From contig OY282558.1 in the NCBI GenBank assembly GCA_958295665.1, positions 313,940,092 to 314,004,091 on the forward strand: a stretch of DNA of 64,000 nucleotides. The letters run 5' to 3'. Source of the DNA: Tipula vernalis (lineage: Eukaryota > Arthropoda > Insecta > Diptera > Tipulidae). This document shows, one piece after another, positions 43,781 to 55,810 of this stretch; position 1 is the stretch's first letter; each line of letters starts with the position of its first letter. Both the position numbers and the translations under genes were made by a program. The notes under the pieces are model-generated. The model worked only from the letters and a program-made list of their open reading frames with translations, searched no databases and was not told the origin of the DNA.

Positions 43781-45200
43781 GGCGGTTCAAACGAATCAAA
43801 CCACATGAGCTAACCGTATGAATATTATATCTTAAGGGAACTGGATACTGGTCCAGCAGACCCACACAAGTTTATGCGCTTATCTCATAAGTATGTACTA
43901 ATGTCAACCTTACTAATGAATTAATAATGTTTAAGATTGTAGTAGCCATATCAATACAGGTATTTAAAAAAAAAAAAAAAAATCTTCAAAGTTTTTGCCC
44001 ATTTTAATAATTCTTCCACATTGGCAATGATCGTATTCGTTGGTGAGTCTGGCTTTGAACACTCACAATCAATGCCGAAATCCTTTTTGTGCTTAGATAT
44101 ATTCATAAGTGTATTGGTATTTCTATAATGTTTTACTGCACCATAAGTAATATAATAAATTATAGATAAGTCAGGAGTTTTAGTTTTCAAAAACTTTAGC
44201 AATTTTTTTGATGAATACGTAAACTGCTATAGTGTCATGCCTCAGAAAATAAGCTATTTCCTAAAATCTTGTTATTTGTAATCGTGACTTTAAGAAGGAG
44301 TACATATTAATACCAATTTATCGGACAGAACGGTCAAAGTCTACACTCACAAACTAAGCATTACCAATCGAAAATCTTAAAAAAATACAAGCAAGATATG
44401 ACATATTAAGAGAACGTAATTCATCTAATAGAAGAAGACCGACACATAAGCAGCCATGATATTGCTAAGAAAAATTATCGATGAAAAATTTGATTCAGCA
44501 TTTTTCCAACATCGGGCTATAATGAGTAAAATACCAGAATGTCGTTCGATAAAGATCATGGTTAAAGAAAGGTGGACCACAAACGATTTCAAAGTGGGAT
44601 TGGAATGGAATCGTACATTACTACATGAGGTTATAGAAGATTCTAAAGATAGATAGATAGATCATTTTTTACAAATGAACCCAAATAACGGGCGACATAC
44701 GATTAAACCATTTATACCATTTAAGATCGATTTAGGTAAAAATTACACACAATGACCGGAAGACCGACTGCATCATTGCAGGATAAAATATTAGATGCTT
44801 GCTCAATTATTCGGCTATCTGAAACGGATTTGTACTTTCCACGTACAGAATTAAAATTAACCCTTCAAATTCGCAAAAGGCAATTCTATTTAATTTAAAC
44901 TAAAAAACATCAGAGTTATTTCAATGATTGCGTTCAGTTATTATCAAAGTATTGAAGTGTTGTATTTACTGGCAAATTAAAAAGTCAAACCTCAAAAACT
45001 CACAAATTTGCTAAGAAAAATTCAAAAGTACAATGACAGTACTTGAGTGTACTGAAGTATAACACTGCACATATTCACACGAACAAAATGTGATTCCGAA
45101 AATAATCGGCTAACAACAGCAGCTCGAGCCCATATTGAACGGCATGTATCCATAATAAGGTTATTCAAAACTTCGACCAGAAAGGTTTATTTATCTATAT
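43781..45200. other. AT-rich interval without recognisable genes
   Basis: A 66-codon frame at 44,456-44,656 (+) ending near a GATA run (44,648-44,664) has no motif. An 83-codon minus-strand frame at 43,951-44,202 is equally unassigned. Confidence 0.4.
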
Positions 45201-45234
45201 TACCTTATAACGATGATATTTTAACAATCGGTTG

Positions 45235-45790
45235 TACAATTTCGTACGCAAATTTTATAATAATCGGTTGCAAAATAGCCGTTACATGCAAATTTTCATA
45301 TTCAAAAACTTTATCAAATCATTAAAGAATGCCATTTCTACTGCACCTGTCAAATTTCATCATAATAGTATTCAAAATTACCAAGTTCCTTTAATTTCAT
45401 ATGAAAATCATTAAAGAATCCAATTTCCATAGTACCTGTCGAATTTCATCATAATCGTCTAAGAAATAGCAAAGTTAGAGGATAATTGCCATATTTCAAA
45501 AATCTATCCAGCAATCATGTAAGAATTCCACTTCCACCGTACCAGTCTAATTTCATCATAATCGGTTAATAAATAGCCAAGTAACAAGCTAATTTTCCAT
45601 ATTAATAAACTTCAACCAAAAATCATTAATCATTAAAATGCTATTTCCATTGTATCGTTTTAAAAATATGTCATATTTCAAAAGTCTATCCAAAAATCAT
45701 TAACAATTCCATTTATATCGTACTTTCTTAATTTCATCATAATTGGTTACAGGCTAATTGGGCATATTCCAAAAAGGTATCCAAAAATAA
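45235..45790. repeat. Diverged tandem repeat, about 95-110 bp units
   Basis: The phrase AATTTCATCATAATCGGTTA, followed by AAATAGC-AAGT, recurs near 45,255, 45,355, 45,443, 45,552 and 45,729. Each copy is preceded by CCAAAAATCATTAA-AATTCCA-TT-CA-CGTACC. Units are too diverged for one reading frame. It is an old satellite-like array. Confidence 0.7.
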
Positions 45791-46104
45791 TTTTAGATGC
45801 TGAGAATATTTTGGATTTTAAATTATTTAGCTCTTTAATAAATAAGGAGCTATTTTCTAGTTAAAAATATTTCTACCATTGTAAAAATTGGCGCTGTGTC
45901 ACGTGGTATGCTCTAATAAATCATCGCCACATTATTAACAATATCTTTCAATAAACACTTTAATATTTAGATACACCATCATTATAGTTTAAAGAATTAT
46001 TTTTTTCGCAATATTTACATATTTATTAAATTAAATTTATAATTACCTATAAATAATATTTCCGGACTATCTGAGTTGCACTGCACAATCAGCTATCACA
46101 TATT

Positions 46105-46412
46105 TGCTGCGTTCCATTTAACGTGGCAAAGTACATACAAGTACTTCTGACTGCACGCAGCTACTCTTGCTAAATTTTATGAGTAGTTTGCTTTTTGAAT
46201 TTATAGCAACTTCGTTACCAGAATATTTAGTACAACTAATCGGTAACAAATGGCTGATCAGTTTTCAAATTAATAATTAAATTTCCAAGTTTCCATGTTG
46301 CACGTAAATTTTTTAAATTAAATTTTATTTTCGCAACTAATTTTCTGCGTTCCATTTACCATCTACTCCCAAGTACCTATTTGTACTTTGCCACGTCAAA
46401 TAGAAAGCAGCA
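46105..46412. mobile_element. 308-bp MITE-like element with about 45-bp inverted ends
   Basis: TGCTGCGTTCCATTTAACGT at 46,105 continues through GGCAAAGTAC and is matched in inverted form at 46,368-46,412 (GTACTTTGCCACGTCAAATA then GAAAGCAGCA). ATT flanks both sides (46,102-46,104 and 46,413-46,415), a possible 3-bp duplication. A third, direct copy of TGCGTTCCATTTA lies near 46,347. No coding. Confidence 0.75.
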
Positions 46413-46415
46413 ATT

Positions 46416-47274
46416 TTGTATTATAATAAGGTTTCATAAGTTTAATTAGAGATGGCACTGAAAACACTTTACGTGGTGTATATTTCCGGAACGTTTGATT
46501 AAAATGTTTTGTATTTATCAAAATCACTTTCTAGAACTACAAAGTAAATTATACTTATTACGTTACTAAAACTGTGCCAATAATGTGTGTTTGATCTGAC
46601 CCTGATCATGTTTTACCGATTTCGGAAGGGTTAACTCAATCCTGATTACAAATGTCCAGTATTTGATTGATATTGTATAGAATTGAGATATTGAAATTTT
46701 TTCAAAATTAACTAATCATTGAATTGCTTGGCTTCCAGATTATTTTGAGATTTTTCAGATAATTCGAGTTTTCAGATTAGTTTGCTTTCATTTTATACTA
46801 CATATTATTGAAATTTCGAGAACTATTTTAGGGCTGCATGCGGTCTATATAGATTATTCAAAATTATTAAGTGACATTGAGCGTAGATTTGCTTGGTATA
46901 GGCAATCAGCGACACTAAAAGTATTTGTATATGCATCTACATCTGCATATGATCTCGATATCTACGATGAAATTGGTTTTCGAATAAAGCCAATTAGGAT
47001 GGAACTGGTTGTAAATGATTTTATATAAAATACTGGAATATGGCTAATTAGGATGGAACAACTATTTGTTTAACGATTTTAATGAAATTCAACATAACTA
47101 CATACCTACTGGAAATAGGCTGCTAGTCTAGGAACTTGGACATTTTTTTATCGATTTTAATGCAATTAAAGATTTATCTTACTGGAAAAGGTAATCGAAA
47201 ATTATTTTAATATGAAGTTCTGGACCCATCAGTATATTTCTAAATATTTTGGAATTTTCATCATAACCGAAAAT
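46416..47274. other. Interval without recognisable genes
   Basis: AT-rich, with two loosely similar blocks (ATTAGGATGGAACTGGTTG near 46,990 and ATTAGGATGGAACAACTATT near 47,046) that also echo AATTAGAATGGCAC at 49,904, on the other side of the Penelope element. Confidence 0.4.
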
Positions 47275-47538
47275 AATAAAATAATTTTTTTAATTTTTTA
47301 GCTTAATTTATTTTATTCATTAATTTTTTAATAAAAAAAACCCGACGTTTCGATGGCACATCCCGTCATTTTGAAGGATACAATTTATACAATAATTCAA
47401 ACAAAACTTTTTTATAACGAATGTTTTTCTATTTCTAAAGTAACTAGAGTTCAATTTGAAATTTATAAAATACTCAGTTTAACAGAAAAATAGTTTAAGT
47501 TATAGGATTAGAGTGAAACAAATTTAAATTTAGAAGAT

Positions 47539-49179
47539 CTATAAAATGTTGTCATAATAATTTAACAAATACTTTGAAACTTCTTGGATATTTGACAAAT
47601 TTGAGATAAATTTTGATGTTTTTTGATGTAAATACTTTCCAAAATTAATCTTTTTAATTACTTCCACGTCGATGATTCGATAAAGCGCTGTGTAAATATG
47701 TTGACGAACCCGTTTTTTTAAATTTAAACACACGAACATTTTAATTTATAATATTAAATTTGATTGTAATTCTATAGGAATTTTGTCTTCTACCAACAAG
47801 TTGTATATCATAATTTTGTAAAAGAATTTTAATTTTTTCGAACAAAATTTTAACATACATGACCGAAATGAAAAGTTTGCGATTATTTTCAACGATTAAA
47901 TTTGGATTTTCGCGCGTATTATCCACAATATTTTCCTAAATGTTATGTTTGTCGATAGCCTTTCTAATACCTCTAGTAACTACACTTCTCGGCTAATCAT
48001 TTTGAATTAGAACATCAAAAGCCAGTATGAAAAACTTTATCCGATAATCTTAAAAATTTTTCAGCTAACAAGAAAACATTACTCATTACGTATTACCATT
48101 GTATCTAGAAACTCTAAACGACCTTGATTTTCAATTTCACATGTAAATTTAATTCGCGGGGTAAAACTATTAAATGAGTCCAAAAAATTATCAATTTCCG
48201 AATTTGGAATGGCCGCAATAATATCATCAACATACCGGTAAAAGAAAATAGGTTTTACGGATGATGTTTTTAACACTTCGGTTTTAATGTGTTCCACTAC
48301 TAAGTTTGCCACTGTTGGACTAACTGGCGAACCCATCGGTGAATCAAACACTTGTCTAAAACATCTTCCGCCGAAACTAAATTCAGTATGATCTAACACA
48401 AATTTCAACGGTTCTACAAAATTTTTTGACTCCAGATTTGCATTACTACATGATTTAATGCTATTCCACAATTTTTAAACTAAAAATATTACCATAGATG
48501 AGTCAACAGTCAACGTTTGTGAACAACGAAACTACATCTAATGATACTAATATATAATTTATTGGTAGAGATACATTTTTAATTTTATTTTCAAAATCTT
48601 GCGCATTTTTTACAGCCGAAAACTTTTTTCCCATACGTAATAATTTAAAATGTTAGGCAAAAATTTGGATAAATTGTATAAAGGTGAACTTAAATAGCTT
48701 ACAATTGGTCTCAAGGAAATACCAATTTTGTGCACTTTTGGTAGATCATACATTCGTGGGGTCGTACTATGATAATTTTGAAGAAATTTTGCAAAATTTG
48801 ACTGGATTTTTCCTCAACGTTCCAAAGAGGCAATAATTACATTTAATTTAGATTGCATTGAAGAAATACCAACATTCCGAATTTCAATGTAAAAGTTGTT
48901 GTCTGACAAGAGTAACTCAATTTTTTCTACATATTCATTTTTTGCCTTAAGTACCGTTATATTACCCTTGTCGGCTTTCAACACGTACAATTCGGGGTAT
49001 TCAATCAAAAATTGATTTGCATTTTGAGCCCTTCGAATCTGTTGGATTTCTTCAATATTCACTAATGTTTTACTCAAATAATTGTTTTTTGTTAAATTGA
49101 TCAACATATTTACTAGTTTATTTCTAATAGTATTATGAGCTATATCATCAAGTCCTGAAATACCACTCCCCACATTCAT
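47539..49179 (-). pseudogene. Penelope-like reverse transcriptase, broken
   Basis: Frame 49,179-48,814 gives the N-terminal part with LYVLKADKGNITVLKAKNEY (family ADKG-TV). A mixed-frame segment near 48,770-48,700 reads PRMYDLPKVHKIGISLRPIV, the PLE fingertip signature. Frame 48,471-48,079 holds FRQVFDSPMGSPVSPTVANL and the active site FFYRYVDDIIAAIP (YVDD at 48,223-48,234), followed by IENQGRLEFLDTMVI. Left of 48,079 the sequence degrades. A late segment at 47,926-47,741 has YVKILFEKIKILLQNYDIQL and 47,739-47,539 the end of the body. The usual C-terminal GIY-YIG nuclease is not visible. Several shifts, and one stop after the RT core. Confidence 0.9.
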
Positions 49180-49189
49180 TCTTTAGTTT

Positions 49190-49430
49190 TACCACGCGAA
49201 TTTAATTTACATGTGAAATTGAAAATCAAGGTCGTTTAGCCTTTCCAGATACGATGGTAATTCAAAATGAGGATGGAAATTTAACTACAGGTTTATATCA
49301 TAAGAAAACCTGGTCGGGTTGATATCTACAAGAAAACCTATCGACAAACATAGCAATTCGGAAAATATTGAAGTCCTCCAGGAAGCTTCAAAGTATTTGT
49401 TAAATTATTACGACAAAATTTTATAGATTT
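49190..49430 (+). pseudogene. Inverted second copy of the Penelope 3' coding part
   Basis: The plus strand reads ENQGRLAFPDTMVIQNEDGN followed by LTTGLYHKKTWSG, a version of the sequence at 48,079-48,150 in the opposite orientation. It retains the DG-L-T--Y-K-T block that the main copy has lost. It ends KLQSIC, then non-coding 3' sequence follows. Confidence 0.85.
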
Positions 49431-49698
49431 TCTAAATTGTAAATTGTTTCACTCTAATTGTATAACTTAAACTATTTTGCTGTTAAACTGAGTATTTTAT
49501 AAATTTCAAATTGAACTCTGGTTACTTTAGAAAAACATTCGTTATAAAAAAAAAAAAAATGTCGTTGAAATTATAGTGTAAATTGTACCCTTGAAAATGA
49601 CGGGATGTGCCGTTGAAATCGAAACGTCGGGTTTTTTTCATTTTAAAAAATTAATAAAAAAATTAAATTAAGCTAAAAACCAAAAAAATTATTTTATT

Positions 49699-52694
49699 GT
49701 AAACATACAGCTTAAAAAAGTGAATTAAATAAACGAAAATGGATTCCAAAAATGATGTTTAGATCAAGTTCTGGAATGTGGGTTATGATGAAATTCGACA
49801 TGTTAATTCGAAATGCGTTTCGAAATTTCTAGTAATGGCGCATTAAGAAAATCAATACTTAGATATACGATGGGAGTGGGACTAGGAGTATGGACTATGG
49901 CTAATTAGAATGGCACTCAAAAGCAATAAAATTATTGAATTACAATTAATTTGTTGAACAATCCCAGGAGTATTTTTTAAGCATTTGCTATCAAGTCCGT
50001 GATTTTACCAATACCCATATTTTCCCGGAAACTTGTCTTTTAATAGATATGTAAGACAAAACTTGGTGTCGCGGAAATTGATAGGACAGCTTAATAATAT
50101 AGTTAGCAAGCAATCTAAATAATATGGCCGCAAAATTCTATAGTAAAGAAGAGTTTATAGGTTTCACTGTACAATGTATTTTTTATATTATTTACAAAAA
50201 ACAATTTCAATGTTATTTATAATTTCATTTTATAAAATATATTCAGTTTTTTTTTGTGTCATTTTATTTATTTTGTGTATAAATATATTGCGAAATTCTG
50301 ATTTGTTTATATTGCATTCAAATAAATAAATAAATTTTTGTTGTTTTGTTCTTATACATATTTCGCTTGGTTGGATACCGTCAATACAATTCAAAAAGAC
50401 CCATAAATTGTATTTTCCGTGTGTGTATCATATTTCAAATTGAATTGATTCGAAATAAATAAATTATAAAATTATAATGATATTTATTTATATACATGAT
50501 TTTCTCTGTAGGTAAATAAATGTACATATTTAAATGTATATCTGAAAAATACGCGCAATTACAATAAGTTTTGATTCAATAAAATTATTGGAAAATGAGA
50601 GAAAACAATTTCTATTATATGTATCCTCTGTTTGTTTGTACCTATATAAAGGTATATTGTTTATTGTAAAACCAAACCCAACTCTGCAAGAACTATAGTA
50701 AAAAACAATAAATTCGCTTTTGTGTGGGTTTTATAGCACTTAAGGCTATAAAACACTAAATATAAAATTTACTACGGATTAAATAACGTAGCTAATTTTT
50801 GTAAAATTAAGTTATTAATTAGTTAGTTATGGTTTAATTTAATCTTACCTGTTTAATAAACATAAAAATAGTAATAATAATCATAGTAATAAAACAATAA
50901 CAAAAAAATGCTGTTTACAAATCCTGTGTAGGTAATTATTGGTTATGTGAAATATGAAAATAATTAAATGTTTCACCTGATGTGCATTGTGGTTTTTCCG
51001 ATATAAATTATGTATTTATAGGTATAGGTAAAGCATAGAACGTAAATTATATCAGATTATGATTTTTATGTGGTCTGGAACAGGTTTTTATGGTATTAAC
51101 ACTTTCATCAGACTTTGTGCAACATATAAAATGGTGTAATTATTATAAATACTAGACTGCGTTGAATTTACTAATTATATATAATTTTAAGTATTAAATT
51201 TAAACATAATGTTTAATAATTATGCCAATTTATGGTGAAATATCGCTGGATATGTACTAAAAAAAAATTAATAACATTTAATTTTAAACTCTGAATTTAA
51301 GATAAGGAATCTATTAAAAAATTCAGAGCACAAAAAATGTAACTCACTCTGAAAGTGTTAATAATTGATTTTACATTATTTTGATAACCTCAAAAAATGA
51401 TTAATTTTTTTATATTTTCTGTTATATGTTTGAAACTTGTTAAGTTAAAATTAAATGTAATTTTAAACAAATTATGCTCTGACCAAAAATAAAATAAAAA
51501 ATGATTTTTTTAACATGTTTGCTATACGCCATAATAAACGACCGAACTTAATTTTAGGTTGATCTTGATATCAAGAGAAATTTTATCTTTGCTTTTATCA
51601 AAAAAATATTTTTTTTTAATCATTATGCTTCTTGATTATTACCATATCTTGATATGCCAAACGAAAAATTTACATTAAATTTGATACAAGATACATTTTA
51701 TAAAATCAACAATAATTGGAATAAAATTTATACATTTTTTAAAGTACAACAAAATATCAATTTATTGGGTGAATAAAATTGCTATAATTTACGTGTTTGT
51801 TTTAAATCGGTTGCTGGACATGTATAAGACTCCATATTTTGCTGTTCTTGTAATTTTATATTTGGATGTTTTCATGCAAATTGCTGTGAAGTAACAAAAT
51901 GTAAATTTTTGCAAATATTTTAATGATTCCCACAGCGACTTTGTAAATAAAAATTTCTAGCAATATTGTACACTACTGTCAAAATTTGACCAATTTTAGG
52001 CACAAAATTTATATGAATGCACGGTAAAAAATTATATACTAATCTTGAATTAAATATTTACATTATTGAATTTTAGTGCCTGATAAAAGATAACAAAAAT
52101 TTCATTTTTATTATATTCTTCAAACATATATGTACCTCTGCGTATTTATTTACTGTAACCTTCGAGCTTTAACATAACTCACCACATTTATTTAGTTTCG
52201 AAAATTTTTGAAAATAAAATAAAATTTTTTTTCGAATTATCATGTGTAAGCTAAACAATTTTGTCAAAAAATGCCAAAATATATGAAGCCATCTCCTTAC
52301 GAGATTCTCGAAGTGTAATACTTGCTTTTACACTTTTTTGCTGTTCTAAGGTTTTTTGTCAATTTGTCATAAACTCTACACTAGTCACGGCAAGCCCGGT
52401 GACCGAAGCAAAGTGGCATCGCTGATTTGGTCAGTTTGAACTAAATAAAATAGGGCGGTTTTATAAGACATCGACGCTATTTTAATTGTAAAATCATAGC
52501 AGCTGGAAAGACGGTAGCATTTCTTCCTGCAGCTTCTTCATTGCATGCATCTTTATAGAATGTCATTCGGATCTGTTTACCACGTTTATAGTTTTTGTTT
52601 CCCATACTCTTCGCATAACCAAACCCAGCAACAGCATGAATAATACTAAACATATCATACCGATTAATCAATATCAAAATTATTATTTTTATAG
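49699..52694. other. Long AT-rich interval without recognisable genes
   Basis: A 3-kb stretch of very AT-rich DNA with no open frame bearing a motif. A 66-codon minus-strand frame at 52,477-52,677 (MILINRYDMFSIIHAVAGFG) is unassigned. The patch 52,380-52,440 (GCAAGCCCGGTGACCGAAGC) is locally GC-richer. Confidence 0.45.
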
Positions 52695-55005
52695 CACTAA
52701 TGTACTACAAGCCTGACTGTCACCAATTTTAAAAATTTATTTTGTGCCATACATTAAATTATTGGTGATCGACACACTATATAAATGAGTTAGAATAAAC
52801 ATACAAAATGAAGATAAACAAAACAAACTAATTTTGGAGGGAAAATTCGGTGTAGATAATAAACTGTTAAAGTTAGCCGAAAGTTGCCAGGCGATAGTGA
52901 AAAGTCGATAATGCAGATTGTGTTAGTCGACTAGAAGGTAAAAAAGAAAATGATAATACAGATTGCCTAATCCCAGCCTAAAGTAAAAAGTCGATAATGC
53001 AGATTATGATTTAACATTACAGCCTAAAATTAACATTTTTGTAGCTTTCAGCCGAAAGTAAATAGGATACTTGGATTTTAATAATAATTTTTGTTAATAG
53101 TTTTACGTGTAAAACTTTGCTTAACCTATAGGTAGAAAATATCGGGAAATCAGAAGAATCCACAAAATTGGAATAAAATCAGCCTCTAGAGTGTACATCT
53201 GCAGTTGAATCGTCTTTATGTGTTTTGACAATAGCTATCGAATGAAAAAATTCTGTTCAAGTTTCCCGTGGGAAATCTCAGCAAATTCGATTTTCCAAAA
53301 ATTATTTGAAGATTTGTAAAAAAATCAGTCTCTAGAGTGTTATGTCTGGAAATGGTCTGCATTGATGTGATTTGTCAATAGCTATCGCAGGAAAAAAATT
53401 CAGTTCAAGTTTCCCGTGGGAAATCTCGGAAAATTCTCCATTCTGCGATTGCTATTGACAAGTCACATCAATTTAATCCATCTCCAGACATAACACTCTA
53501 GAGGTTGATTATATACAAATTTTCAAATGATTTTTGGAAAATCGAATTTTCTGAAATTTCCCACGGGAAACTTGAACTGATTTTTTTTTCTGCGATATCT
53601 ATTGAGAAGTCACATCAATGCAATTCATATCCAGACAAAACACTCTAGAGGCTGATTTTATAAAAATTTTCAAATAATTTTTGGAAAATCGAATTTTCCG
53701 AGATTTCCGACGGGAAACTTGAACAGAATTTTTTTTCTGCGATAGCTATTGACAAATCACATCAATGCAGACCATTTCCAGACATAACACTCTAGAGCCT
53801 GATTTTATACAAATTTTCTTATAATTTTTGGAAAATCGAATTTTCCGAGATTTCCCATGGGTAACTTTAAACTGAATTTTTTTCCTGCGAAAGCTATTGA
53901 CAAGTCACATCAATGCAATCCATCTCTAGACATAACACTCTAGAGGCTGATTTTATTCATCCATTTCTTACATTCGGCTGGCAACTTTTTTGAAGTTTCC
54001 AAGATTTCCCACGGGAAACTTGAACTGAATTTTTTCCTGCGATAGTTATTGACAAGTAACATCAATGCAATTCCTCTCCACACGTAACACTCTAGAGGCT
54101 GATTTTATACCAATTATCTAATAATTTTTGGAAAATCGAATTTCCAAGATTTCCCACGGGAAGCTTGAACTGAATTTCTTTCCTGCGATAGCTGTTGACA
54201 AGTCACGTCAACGCAATCCATCTCCAGACATAACACTCTAGAGGCTGATTTTATTCATCCATTTCTACTTTCGGCTGAAAACTTTTTTGAATTTCCCGAG
54301 ATTTCCCACGGGAAACTTGAACTGAATTTTTTCTTGCGATATCTATTGACAAATCACATCAATGCAATCCATCTCCAGATTAGTGGCTGATTTTATACAA
54401 ATTTTCTAATAAATCTCCACTCTAGTGGCTGATTTTATACAAATTTTCTAATAAATCGAAATTTCCGAGATTTCCCACGGGAAGGTTAGGTTTGGGTGGT
54501 GGTTCACTAGGACCAGGCATAGACAATGCAATCCATCTCCAGATATAACACTCTAGAAGCTGATTTTATCCATCCATTTCTTACTTTCGGCTGGCAACTT
54601 TTTTGAAGTTTCCAAGATTTCCCACGGGAAACTTGAACTGAATTTTTTTCCTGCGACAGCTATTGGTAAGTCACATCAATACAATCCATCTCAGACATAA
54701 CACTCTAGAGGCTGATTTATTTTCTGCTGCATTATCGACTTTTTACTTTCGGCTAATTTTAACAGGGTATAGATAATAATGCAAAAAAAGTAAAATTCTC
54801 CTCTAACACTCAGATTATATTTTATATCCAAGATTTATTTCAAGGAGAGAACGAAAAGAAAATAATTGTATTATTATTTAATCCTTCCAGGTATTGATGA
54901 GAGTATTTTTATTCTATTTTCGCACTAACACTTGTAAATATAAGGTATTAAACGTATGAGGGTATCTGTGTGCCTAGTTATTGAGTCAGGCTTGTAGTAC
55001 ATTGG
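52695..55005. mobile_element. Foldback-like element made of about 148-bp tandem units in two opposite arms
   Basis: The outer tips AATGTACTACAAGCCTGACT (52,699-52,718) recur inverted at 54,984-55,003. A second inner pair, CTGTTAAAGTTAGCCGAAAG (52,864-52,883), recurs inverted with one mismatch at 54,746-54,765. Between them lies an array whose units each contain TTTCCCGTGGGAAA and CACTCTAGAGGCTGATTTTA. Two units lie in one orientation, then the array flips near 53,430 and eight follow in the opposite orientation. No protein is encoded. Arms built of tandem units around an inversion point are the hallmark of foldback elements. Confidence 0.8.
53130..54725. repeat. Tandem array, ten units of about 148 bp
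   Basis: The palindrome-like core TTTCCC(G/A)(T/C)GGGAAA starts at 53,262, 53,410, 53,557, 53,704, 53,851, 54,005, 54,150, 54,302, 54,471 and 54,618. Spacing is 145-154 bp apart from one of 169, where GGTTAGGTTTGGGTGGTGG (54,484) interrupts the unit. Some units carry CATCCATTTCTTACTTTCGG in place of the usual AAATTTTCTAATAATTTTTG, so two unit types are interspersed. Confidence 0.9.
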
Positions 55006-55808
55006 TGTTGGTTTTGATAATATTTAATACTTAAAGTATTCGTGCAATTCTGTTTGATTCTAATGTATTTCCATTTCACTTTTTTGAATCACTTAAGGCA
55101 AGAACAGCGAGTCAGTAAGAACTTAACGTAGTGGTACGCTATATAGACTTTCCATATTACTGACCAACGAATCTTTAGCAACTTTTCGTTCAGTTTCGAT
55201 AAAAGGACTTGTCACTTTACCTCAACTTAACAAAGCGAAAATTTTCGTTTAAACTTAAGGTAAAGTCAAAAATTGTAGGACCGGATAGGATATTAGTTCA
55301 AAATGGGCATATAATAGGACAGCATTATATTTTTTATTGTGTATATAGTAAAATGGAAAATGCCGAATTAAATATGTATAGGTAAATTAATTTCATCATT
55401 CGTGTAGTGTTTAGTGGAGACATGTTTATGACAAGGAGTGATACGAATTTATTCTTTAAGCCATATTATAAAATATGATCGAAATAAAAATTGTTCTTAT
55501 AATTCTTTAAATTCTTGCAACATTTTTAATCAATTTTTAATTTGTGCATTGCATATGTACAAAATTATTCAATTTGCCCAGTTAATATTTCCCAACTGGT
55601 CTTACCGATTGGCTAGCCGATATGTCAAATTTTCTGTAAGAAAAAACTTTCGTCAAATTCCGTAAGGCTTCTTACTGATTCTTACTGATTCGCTGGCCTA
55701 GGCTTTACACTAGACATGCATAACTTTTTTACCTTTCCATTTTAATCCGACGGAAATTATAATTCGAATTATATAGTGTGTAAGTTCCCTAGGTTCGTTT
55801 TTCTCGTA
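55006..55808. other. Interval without recognisable genes
   Basis: A 75-codon frame at 55,438-55,665 (+) is unassigned. Short direct repeats CTTACTGATTC occur at about 55,670-55,690. Confidence 0.4.
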
Positions 55809-55810
55809 TA

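Larger units (their letters stand above)
47275..49698 (-). mobile_element. Penelope-like element with inverted terminal copies
   Basis: A minus-strand Penelope body (49,188 to 47,275) is joined head-to-head to a plus-strand 3' copy (49,190-49,698). The outer parts form an inverted repeat of about 315-330 bp (47,275-47,605 with 49,385-49,698), about 90% identical by eye, including GACGGGATGTGCC and CGAAACGTCGGGTTT. A further inverted match at the centre is 48,079-48,155 with 49,195-49,275. Penelope elements are known for such partial duplications of their ends. No GIY-YIG endonuclease motif was found. Confidence 0.9.

Noticed and set aside
52477..52677. 66-codon minus-strand frame with a GFGYAKSMGNKNYKRGK stretch
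   Set aside because: Looks slightly more protein-like than its surroundings, but no family, splice partner or start context supports it.
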